Shown here: positions 52,428-58,634 of the stretch, piece after piece | Layout of the letters: each line of letters starts with the position of its first letter | Numbering within the stretch: the first letter of the stretch is position 1 | Position numbers and translations under genes: made by a program | Assembly: GCF_019798055.1 (NCBI RefSeq) | Contig: NZ_JAHOPH010000023.1 | Coordinates: 1 to 58,634, forward strand | Source: Salsipaludibacter albus | Lineage (GTDB): Bacteria > Actinomycetota > Nitriliruptoria > Nitriliruptorales > Nitriliruptoraceae | Length of the DNA: 58,634 nucleotides | Reading direction: 5' to 3' | The notes under the pieces: model-generated | What the model saw: the letters and a program-made list of their open reading frames with translations, nothing else | What the model was told of the DNA's origin: nothing | Databases searched by the model: none

Positions 52428-53390
52428 ATGACTGCCCTGCACCCCGACCTGGTCGACGCGCTGCTGCGTCCCGGTCGGGTTCTGCGTGCGCACGGGACCG
52501 GCAACGACTTCGTCGTGCTGCTCGACCCCGACGACGACCTGGTCGACCTGCCCGCGTCCGCCGTGGCCGCGCTGTGCGACCGCCACACGGGGGTCGGCGG
52601 CGATGGCGTGATCCGGCTGGGAGGACCGCCGCCCCCGGGCCACCTCGGCGACGTCGACGTCGCGGGTGCGGACGTCACCATGGACTACCGCAACGCCGAC
52701 GGCGGGGTCGTGGAGATGTGCGGCAACGGGGTCCGGGTGGTCGCCAAGCTCGCCGTCGACACCGGGATGGTCGACGCCGCCAGCGACACGCTGGCCGTCG
52801 CCACCCGGGACGGGCTGCGCCACGTCCGCGTGCACCGCGGCAGCCAGCCCGACGGCCCCGTGGAGCGGGTCACCGTCGACATGGGTCCGCCGTCGAACGA
52901 CCCGGTCACGATCGGCCTGGACCTCGACGCGATCGAAGGGGACGTCGAGACGTTCCGCCTCCCCGACGTCCCCGACCTGGTCTTCGCCGGCCGGTCGATG
53001 GGCAACCCGCACGCGATCGCCCGGGTCGACGACGTGGCCGCCGTCGCGCTGGCCGACATCGGCCCACGGGTCGAGCGCCATGCGGCGTTCCGCGACGACG
53101 TCAACCTCAACGTCGTGCAGGTCCTCGACGACCACCACGTCGCCCTGCGGGTCTGGGAACGCGGGGTCGGCGAGACCATGGCCTGCGGCACGGGGGCGTG
53201 CGCCACCGTCGCCGCCCTCGCCACCGCCGGTGGGGTCCTGGCCGACGACCGGCCCGTGGTGGTCAGCGTGGGCGGGGGCGACCTGTCGATCGTGGTCGAC
53301 GACGGTGGGCACCTGCTCATGACCGGCCCGGCGGAGGTCGTCGGCACGGTCGACCTCGACGCCGCCTGGGTCGCCACGCACCTGTCGTGA
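52428..53390 (+). CDS. dapF: Diaminopimelate epimerase
   Basis: A 320-residue cofactor-independent epimerase converting LL- to meso-diaminopimelate for lysine and peptidoglycan. The two catalytic cysteines are in DGGVVEMCGNGVRVV (C98) and GETMACGTGACATVAAL (C253). HGTGNDFVVLLDPDD and HTGVGGDGVIRLG are the other conserved blocks. An insert of Gly/Pro-rich sequence after DGVIRLGG lengthens it from the usual 275. ATG 52428 has GCCGAGG upstream. Confidence 0.95.
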   Translation: MTALHPDLVDALLRPGRVLRAHGTGNDFVVLLDPDDDLVDLPASAVAALCDRHTGVGGDGVIRLGGPPPPGHLGDVDVAGADVTMDYRNADGGVVEMCGNGVRVVAKLAVDTGMVDAASDTLAVATRDGLRHVRVHRGSQPDGPVERVTVDMGPPSNDPVTIGLDLDAIEGDVETFRLPDVPDLVFAGRSMGNPHAIARVDDVAAVALADIGPRVERHAAFRDDVNLNVVQVLDDHHVALRVWERGVGETMACGTGACATVAALATAGGVLADDRPVVVSVGGGDLSIVVDDGGHLLMTGPAEVVGTVDLDAAWVATHLS

Positions 53391-53429
53391 CACCGCCCGC
53401 GAACGCGCCACCCCGTCCGATCCATGACG

Positions 53430-54665
53430 TCACCAGCGCGTGCGCGACATCGTGACCTCGTCCTCGGGCGTCTCCGCGCCGGGTCCGGCGTCCCTCAGCC
53501 AGCGGGCGTAGCGACGGGTCAGCGGGCGGGCGCTGGCGCCGTGCAGCACCAGGCTCGCGAGCACGGTCAGGACCATGACGTTCACCGCGCGCTCCGGCAG
53601 TTCGCCGTCCAGGTCCTCCAGCGCGATCAGGGCGAACAGCACCGTCGCGAGACCGCGCGGGCCGAACCATCCGACCAGGGCGGTCGACGCCGGCCGCAGG
53701 CCCGACCCCGCCAGGGCGATCCCGACCGGCAGCATCCGCGCGACGGTCAGGGCGACGACCACCACGATCACCTCGGCGAGGGTGACCGCGGCCAGCGCAT
53801 CCGGCAGCAGCGCCAGGCCGAAGGCGAAGAACGCGGCCAGGGTGAACAGTCGGGCGAGGTCCTCCGAGAACTCCATGACGTGGGCGGTGTCGTCGCCGTA
53901 GGCCTGGCCGAACGCCGAGCCGGCGAGGAAGGCTGCCACGAACGTGATCGCGCCGAGTGACGTGCACACGACGATGACGAGCCCCACAAGAGCCAGCCCG
54001 AACAGCTGCGCGAACACGGTGTCGACGCGGTGGTGGCCCGCGGCCCAGCGCAGCGCCCAGCCACCCAGCAGTCCCACGACCACGCCCACCACCACTGCGA
54101 CCCCGAGCGCGACCAGTGCCTCGTTCACGGCGCTGGCCGACCCCGTCGCCTCCTCGGCGGTCAACGCGATGGCGAAGGTCACCACGGGCGTCGCCAGCCC
54201 GTCGTTGAGGCCCGATTCGACGTTGACGGTCTCGCGGATGCGCGTCGGCAGGGCCTCGGACGTGACGATGACCCGGGCCAGGGCGGCGTCGGTCGCGGCC
54301 AGTGCGCCGCCGACGAGCAGGGCAGGTCCCAGCTGCAGGTCGAGCACCAGCATGGCGGTTGCGGTGAGCAGGGCGATCGACAGGGGGAGCCCGATCCCCA
54401 GCAGGCGGGCCGGCAGGCGCTCGACGCTGCGCAGGGCACGCAGGGGGATGCGGGTCGCGTCGGCGAACAGGACCAGCGACAGGGTCACCTCGGTGCCCAG
54501 TCGGAAGCCGGCGGTGTCGACCTGCACGTCGATCGAGCCGGTCGCGGCCAGGGCCAGGCCGACCAGGGCCATGATGGTCGGTGGCGTCAGGGGACCGTCC
54601 ACCAGGCGGCGCGACAGGAGCGCCACGAGCAGGAGCACCACCAGGAAGACGGTGACGGGGACCAC
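53430..54665 (-). CDS. Cation/proton antiporter (CPA family)
   Basis: A 411-residue polytopic protein with 11-13 hydrophobic spans of the Na+/H+ exchanger domain. Landmarks are LSLVLFADATRIPLRAL, GGALAATDAALARVIVTS (the ATDA ion-site motif), RIRETVNVESGLNDGLATPVV and GWFGPRGLATVLFALIALE. This is the CPA1-like pattern with the ND-like pair in SGLNDG. It exports Na+ or K+ in exchange for H+; the specificity is not clear. The start is uncertain because the frame is open further upstream without a good ribosome site; GTG 54665 precedes the first span. It diverges from pfkA. Confidence 0.85.
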   Translation of the reverse strand: MVPVTVFLVVLLLVALLSRRLVDGPLTPPTIMALVGLALAATGSIDVQVDTAGFRLGTEVTLSLVLFADATRIPLRALRSVERLPARLLGIGLPLSIALLTATAMLVLDLQLGPALLVGGALAATDAALARVIVTSEALPTRIRETVNVESGLNDGLATPVVTFAIALTAEEATGSASAVNEALVALGVAVVVGVVVGLLGGWALRWAAGHHRVDTVFAQLFGLALVGLVIVVCTSLGAITFVAAFLAGSAFGQAYGDDTAHVMEFSEDLARLFTLAAFFAFGLALLPDALAAVTLAEVIVVVVALTVARMLPVGIALAGSGLRPASTALVGWFGPRGLATVLFALIALEDLDGELPERAVNVMVLTVLASLVLHGASARPLTRRYARWLRDAGPGAETPEDEVTMSRTRW

Positions 54666-54891
54666 GGGCGGCCGATCGGCGAGGACGGCCCATGGTGCCC
54701 GTCCGTCGGCCGGTCCGTCACGCCAGGACCCTCGTGCGGGCCGACGTCGCGTGGGCGCACCCCGGTGTGCGCAGGCAGGACACTGAGCCGGTCGCGTCCG
54801 GCCCGCGGCGGCCGCGCGCGCAACCGTCGGGCCCTTCGGCCACACTCGTCGGCGCCGAGCCTGGCACCCGACCGACCATGGAGATCCCAGC

Positions 54892-55866
54892 ATGCAGCGA
54901 CTCGCCGTGCTCACCAGCGGGGGCGACGCCCCCGGGATGAACGCCGTGCTGCGCGGGGTCGTCCGGGCCGCCGACGCGGCTGGACTGGAGGTGGTCGGCG
55001 TGCGGGACGGCTACCGGGGCCTGCACCGCGGGTGGATGGAGCCGATCGACGCCCGCGCGGTCTCGGGGATCCTCCACATCGGCGGGACGATCCTGGGCAC
55101 CGCGAGGTCGCGGACGTTCCGGTCGGTCGAGGGGCGTGAGGACGCCGTCAAGATGATGCACGAGGCCGGGGTCGACGGGCTGGTCGTGGTCGGGGGGGAC
55201 GGCTCGCTGCAGGGCGCCGACCTGCTCGCCGAGGAGGGTGACATCCCGGTCGTGGGCGTGCCGGGCACGATCGACAACGACCTCGCCGGCACCGACTTCA
55301 CGATCGGCTTCGACACCGCCGTCAACACCGCCCTGGAGGCGATCGACCGGATCCGCGACACGGCCTCGAGCCACCACCGGCTGTTCTTCATCGAGGTGAT
55401 GGGACGCCACGCCGGCTGGATCGCGACCTACGCCGGGATCGCGGGCGGCGCCACCGCGTCGCTGGTGCCGGAGCAGGAGACCGACATCGACGCGCTGCGG
55501 GAGCGCGTCCGGGACTCCTTCGACATGGGCAAGCGGTTCTGCCTCGTCGTGGTGGCCGAGGGCGAGCCGGGTGGCGCCCGGGGCGTCGCGAGCCAGATCT
55601 TCCCGGAGGACAGCGAGGTCGACCTCGACCACCGGGTGACCAGCCTCGGGCACATGCAGCGTGGCGGGTCGCCGTCGATGCGTGACCGCGTCCTGGGTGC
55701 GCGGTTGGGTGACGCCGCCGTGACGGCGCTGCTCGACGGGGCCAACCGGATCATGGTTGGCGAGGTCCGCCTCGAGCTCAACCACTGCCCGATGGTCGAT
55801 GCGTGGAGTGAGCAGTCCCACCCGCCGGCGCACCTGTTCGGACTGCTCGACCGACTCGCTCGCTGA
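54892..55866 (+). CDS. pfkA: 6-phosphofructokinase
   Basis: A 324-residue glycolytic kinase. LAVLTSGGDAPGMNAVLRG is the nucleotide-binding start; VVVGGDGSLQGADLLAEEG has the GGDGS motif of ATP-dependent enzymes; GVPGTIDNDLAGTDFTIGFDTAVNTALEAID carries the catalytic Asp in TIDND; FIEVMGRHAGWIA and LGHMQRGGSPSMRDR bind fructose-6-phosphate. Length is normal. A pyrophosphate-dependent relative is unlikely from GGDG but cannot be excluded. Confidence 0.92.
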   Translation: MQRLAVLTSGGDAPGMNAVLRGVVRAADAAGLEVVGVRDGYRGLHRGWMEPIDARAVSGILHIGGTILGTARSRTFRSVEGREDAVKMMHEAGVDGLVVVGGDGSLQGADLLAEEGDIPVVGVPGTIDNDLAGTDFTIGFDTAVNTALEAIDRIRDTASSHHRLFFIEVMGRHAGWIATYAGIAGGATASLVPEQETDIDALRERVRDSFDMGKRFCLVVVAEGEPGGARGVASQIFPEDSEVDLDHRVTSLGHMQRGGSPSMRDRVLGARLGDAAVTALLDGANRIMVGEVRLELNHCPMVDAWSEQSHPPAHLFGLLDRLAR

Positions 55867-55883
55867 CCCGCAGCGACCCTGCA

Positions 55884-55907
55884 CGGGGGGTCGACGCGAC
55901 ACCCCCC
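55884..55907. terminator. Hairpin terminator after pfkA
   Basis: GGGGGGT and ACCCCCC pair around CGACGCGAC, 18 bp after the pfkA stop and before the hflX promoter region. Confidence 0.55.
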
Positions 55908-55912
55908 GGCGC

Positions 55913-55918
55913 TACGAT
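55913..55918 (+). promoter_or_regulatory. TACGAT -10 box of hflX
   Basis: TACGAT lies 38 bp before the hflX start codon. It fits the TANNNT actinobacterial -10 pattern. Confidence 0.4.
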
Positions 55919-55956
55919 GGGGCGTCCGCAGCACCCACGCCCGTGCCTGGAGGCCC

Positions 55957-57513
55957 ATGGCCGCGCCCGACGACGCAGTCCGCGACGACCGCGTCCCCGA
56001 CGACACCCCTGACCGGTCCGCCAAGATCCCGGGCGACGTCCTCGACGACGCCGCCCACGACTCGCCGGACGCCGAGGTCGACCCGGCCGGCGCCGACGAC
56101 ATGTCCCGTGCCGAGGGTCGGCGTGCCCGCCGCGAGGTCATCGAGGAGGGCGCACCCCGCGAGGGCGTCGACATCATCCGTCCCGTCGAGCGGGCGGTGG
56201 TGGTCGCGCTGCAACGTCCGGGGACCAGTGACGCTGCCGTCCGCGCGTCCCTGGACGAGCTCACCGCCCTGCTGGACACGGCCGGCGCCACGGTCGTCGA
56301 CCGGGTCGTGCAGCGGCGCGACGCCCCGTCGGCGGCCACCTGGATCGGTCGTGGCAAGGCCGAGGAGCTCGCCAGCCTGGTCCGGACCGTCGATGCCGAC
56401 GCGGTCGTGTTCGACGACGACCTCGCACCGGCCCAGCAGCGCAACCTGGAGGAGATCATCCGCCAGAAGGTGCTCGACCGCACGATCGTGATCCTCGACA
56501 TCTTCGCCCAGCACGCGACCTCGCGCGAGGGCAAGGCCCAGGTCGAGATGGCCCAGCTCAACTACATGCTGCCGCGCCTGCGTGGCTGGGGTGAGGCCCT
56601 GTCCCGCCAGGCCGGTGGACGGGTCGCCGGTGGTGGCGGCATCGGTGGTCGTGGTCCCGGTGAGACCCAGTTGGAGGTCGACCGTCGGCGGATCAACCGA
56701 CGCATCTCCAAGCTGCGCCGCGACCTCGCCGACTACGACCGGATCCGCAGCACCAAGTCCCGCAGCCGCGACAACCGTCGGGTCCACACCGTCGCGCTGG
56801 TGGGCTACACCAACGCCGGCAAGTCGTCGTTGCTGAATGCCTTGACCGGGTCGAGTGTCACCGTCCGCGACCAGCTGTTCGCGACCCTGGACCCGACCGT
56901 GCGCAGCCTCGACATGGAGGACGGGCGCGAGGTCGTGGTGACCGACACCGTGGGCTTCGTCCGCAAGCTGCCGCACAACCTCGTCGAGGCGTTCACCTCG
57001 ACGTTGGAGGAGTCGGCCGACGCCGACCTGTTGCTGCTGGTGGTCGACGCCGCGCATCCGGAGGCGCTCACGCACCTCGAGGCGGTCCACGAGGTGCTCG
57101 AGGAGATCGGCGCCGACCAGGTCCCGGCCCAGGTCGTGCTCAACAAGGCCGACGTGGCGGACCCGGTCGAGGTCGCGTCGCTGGCCCGCCACCTGTCCGG
57201 CCAGGTCGGCCACGACCCGGTGGTCGTGTCGGCGCGCACCGGTGACGGTGTCGACGAGCTGGTCGAGGCGATCGCCGAGCGGTTGCCCGGCACCCGCATG
57301 GACGTGGTCGCCCACGTGCCGTGGGAGCGTGGTGACCTGGTGTCACTGGTCCACGAGCGAGGCGACGTCCACGACGAGGAGCACGACGCGGACGGGACCC
57401 GGCTGGTCGCGACGGTGGACGTCGCCGATGCCCGCACCCTGCGTGACTACCTCGACGAGGATCCGTTCGTCGACGAGGTGGAACCATGGGAGGAACCCGC
57501 CACCGCCGGCTGA
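55957..57513 (+). CDS. hflX: GTPase HflX
   Basis: A 518-residue ribosome-associated GTPase that can split stalled ribosomes. An acidic N-terminal extension of about 75 residues precedes the HflX domain (TWIGRGKAEELASLVRT, DDDLAPAQQRNLEEIIRQKVLDRTIVILDIFAQHA, AQLNYMLPRLRGWG). The Gly-rich GGGGIGGRGPGETQLEVDRR segment follows. The G domain has G1 GYTNAGKSSLLNAL (about 282), G3 DTVGFVRKLPHNLVEAF and G4 NKAD. Length is slightly above typical because of the extension. Confidence 0.95.
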   Translation: MAAPDDAVRDDRVPDDTPDRSAKIPGDVLDDAAHDSPDAEVDPAGADDMSRAEGRRARREVIEEGAPREGVDIIRPVERAVVVALQRPGTSDAAVRASLDELTALLDTAGATVVDRVVQRRDAPSAATWIGRGKAEELASLVRTVDADAVVFDDDLAPAQQRNLEEIIRQKVLDRTIVILDIFAQHATSREGKAQVEMAQLNYMLPRLRGWGEALSRQAGGRVAGGGGIGGRGPGETQLEVDRRRINRRISKLRRDLADYDRIRSTKSRSRDNRRVHTVALVGYTNAGKSSLLNALTGSSVTVRDQLFATLDPTVRSLDMEDGREVVVTDTVGFVRKLPHNLVEAFTSTLEESADADLLLLVVDAAHPEALTHLEAVHEVLEEIGADQVPAQVVLNKADVADPVEVASLARHLSGQVGHDPVVVSARTGDGVDELVEAIAERLPGTRMDVVAHVPWERGDLVSLVHERGDVHDEEHDADGTRLVATVDVADARTLRDYLDEDPFVDEVEPWEEPATAG

Positions 57514-57532
57514 GTCCCCGGCCCGCCCGTCC

Positions 57533-57568
57533 TCAGCGGACCGAGCGCAACACGGCCTGTCCCCGGGT
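57533..57568 (-). repeat. Out-of-frame repeat of the lexA 3' end
   Basis: Read on the minus strand, this stretch encodes VTRGQAVLRSVR followed by TGA. The true lexA end at 57622-57660 encodes GKVTAVLRSVR and TGA. The last seven codons give the same residues but differ at seven third or synonymous positions. The second copy is 89 bp downstream and out of frame. It may be an old duplication or a coincidence. Confidence 0.35.
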
Positions 57569-57621
57569 CACGGTGCGCCGGTCGTGCCGGACACCGCTGG
57601 ACAGCTGGCGCCAACGGTCGA

Positions 57622-58263
57622 TCAGCGCACGGAACGCAGGACCGCCGTGACCTTGCCCATGACGCGCGCGTCCTCGTCGGGGCGGACCAGGATCGGCTCG
57701 TAGTCCTCGTTGGCGGGGTCGAGGTAGACGTGCCCGGCCGGGGTGCGGCGGAAGAACTTCACCGTCGCCTCGCCCTCGACCAGGGCCGCACACATCTCGC
57801 CCTGCTCGACCTGCGGCTGCTCGCGGATGACGACGTAGTCACCGTCGAACACGCCGGCCTCGATCATCGAGTCCCCGCGCACCGTCAGCATGAACAGCGT
57901 GCCGTCGCCCACCAGGTCCGAGGGGAGCGGGTAGGACGCCTCGACGTGCTGCTCGGCCAGCAGCGGCGCACCAGCGGCGATCTCGCCCACCAGTGGCACC
58001 TGGCGATGCAGGGACACGGGCACGTCGCCGTAGCGGGTGGCGTCCGGGTCGAGGTCCAGCGCGCGTGGCTTGCTGGGGTCGCGGCGCAGCAGGCCCTTGT
58101 CCTCCAGCGTCGACAGCTGGGCATGGACCGACGACGGCGACTTCAGCCCGACGGCGTCGCCGATCTCGCGGACCGAGGGTGGATAGCCGTGCTCGCTGGT
58201 GTGGGCATGGAGGAAGTCCATGATCGCGCGCTGGCGTTCGGTCAGGTCGGGCTGGTCGTCCAT
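57622..58263 (-). CDS. lexA: LexA repressor
   Basis: A 213-residue SOS repressor. The N-terminal winged helix (LTERQRAIMDFLHAHTSEHGYPPSVREIGDAVGLKSPSSVHAQLSTLEDKGLL) binds the CGAAC-type boxes. The self-cleavage bond is A97-G98 in EIAAGAP; the catalytic pair is S132 in VRGDSMI and K169 in GEATVKFF. The C-terminus is GKVTAVLRSVR. ATG 58263 is the usual start. Five LexA boxes lie upstream, so it represses itself and probably a divergent gene beyond the window (in many actinobacteria a LysM protein and nrdR). Confidence 0.96.
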   Translation of the reverse strand: MDDQPDLTERQRAIMDFLHAHTSEHGYPPSVREIGDAVGLKSPSSVHAQLSTLEDKGLLRRDPSKPRALDLDPDATRYGDVPVSLHRQVPLVGEIAAGAPLLAEQHVEASYPLPSDLVGDGTLFMLTVRGDSMIEAGVFDGDYVVIREQPQVEQGEMCAALVEGEATVKFFRRTPAGHVYLDPANEDYEPILVRPDEDARVMGKVTAVLRSVR

Positions 58264-58341
58264 GCCTTGGCTCCAGTTCGCGGTGACGAGGTCCCCGGGT
58301 GGTCGGCAGCGGGGGCTGGCGGGGTGTCCACGTGCGCTGTG

Positions 58342-58356
58342 TGAACACGTGTTCGA
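58342..58356. promoter_or_regulatory. LexA box 1
   Basis: TGAACACGTGTTCGA fits the actinobacterial consensus TCGAACNNNNGTTCGA with one outer mismatch. It is the box closest to the lexA start codon, 79 bp away. Confidence 0.85.
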
Positions 58357-58382
58357 AGGCTAGCAGACACGGTGCCCGATGG

Positions 58383-58397
58383 CGAACACCTGTTCTG
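58383..58397. promoter_or_regulatory. LexA box 2
   Basis: CGAACACCTGTTCTG fits the LexA core GAACNNNNGTTC. Confidence 0.75.
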
Positions 58398-58456
58398 GTG
58401 CCGCGGTGGGGCCCCTGTCATGGAACGCAAGTGGATGTGGCGGATGTTGCCACTGG

Positions 58457-58472
58457 GCAAACACGTGTTCGG
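58457..58472. promoter_or_regulatory. LexA box 3
   Basis: GCAAACACGTGTTCGG has one substitution in the left half-site (AAAC for GAAC). Confidence 0.6.
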
Positions 58473-58479
58473 GCTTGAC

Positions 58480-58495
58480 TCGAACACGTGATCGA
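58480..58495. promoter_or_regulatory. LexA box 4
   Basis: TCGAACACGTGATCGA has one substitution in the right half-site. Its start is 23 bp from box 3. Confidence 0.6.
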
Positions 58496-58514
58496 TGTTC
58501 ACTGGCATCACGAA

Positions 58515-58528
58515 CGAACACGCGTTCG
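58515..58528. promoter_or_regulatory. LexA box 5
   Basis: CGAACACGCGTTCG is a perfect core. It lies nearest the window edge and probably controls a rightward gene. Confidence 0.8.
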
Positions 58529-58634
58529 AACGTTGGCCCCACCGGAGGTTGTCACACCCGGGTCGTAGCGTCTCACCAGATCGACCGCCGACTTCGCAAG
58601 ACCCGGACCCTCCGGCCCCGACCCCCGACCCCTG

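Larger units (their letters stand above)
58264..58634. other. Gene-free lexA upstream region with five LexA boxes
   Basis: No gene is seen in this 371-bp stretch up to the window edge. It holds LexA boxes at 58342, 58383, 58457, 58480 and 58515. A rightward gene probably begins beyond the edge. Confidence 0.6.

Noticed and set aside
57545-57793. Separate small gene antisense or downstream of lexA
   Set aside because: The frame overlaps lexA and has no start signal; only the last seven codons are notable and are reported as a repeat.

Overview
The window is GC-rich DNA from an actinomycete. The conserved run ftsK, RodZ-like regulator, rimO, pgsA, cinA, recA, recX, miaB, miaA, dapF, hflX, lexA is typical of Actinomycetota, with start and stop codons overlapping (ATGA/GTGA), GTG starts, TAGGNT -10 boxes and actinobacterial LexA boxes. 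A deep lineage of the Nitriliruptoria/Euzebya type would fit, but that is only an inference. No tRNA, rRNA, CRISPR array or insertion sequence was recognised.

Left part (1-15.4 kb): a class III aminotransferase, a secreted beta-propeller (ScyD/ScyE-like), a zinc alcohol/formaldehyde dehydrogenase, then an unusual signalling island. Two tandem giant paralogues join a SARP/AfsR-like DNA-binding half (winged helix + BTAD) to an nSTAND-type P-loop NTPase, one membrane span and a C-terminal WD40 propeller. Three small single-span proteins with repeated EKxxLL motifs flank them. Short direct repeats (CTTAYSS-like heptamers) spaced exactly 11 bp, with the last one exactly 8 bp before a xAxxxT hexamer, precede five nearby genes and, 24 kb away, a haloperoxidase-like gene. 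This is the published geometry of SARP operators, so the receptors probably control themselves, the EK-repeat genes, the propeller gene and the haloperoxidase-like gene. This is the best candidate for an undescribed system.

Middle part (15.5-28.2 kb): a four-gene two-component operon with a His-rich product (metal sensing inferred), a SnoaL-like protein, a two-domain ThyX-like protein, and a second accessory locus: a CHAT protease-like protein with a membrane span and TPRs, followed by four tightly packed paralogous lipoproteins and a membrane protein.

Right part (28.3-58.6 kb): mostly housekeeping genes. They include pyruvate phosphate dikinase; dapA-RNase J-ftsK; haloperoxidase-like protein and DedA; RodZ-like-rimO-pgsA-cinA-thpR; an exonuclease-acetyltransferase fusion; recA-recX; a secreted HExxH protein; miaB-miaA-dapF; a cation/proton antiporter; phosphofructokinase; hflX; and lexA. 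recA is preceded by two LexA boxes arranged as a perfect inverted repeat, and lexA by five LexA boxes. Two families of short palindromic intergenic repeats are also present.
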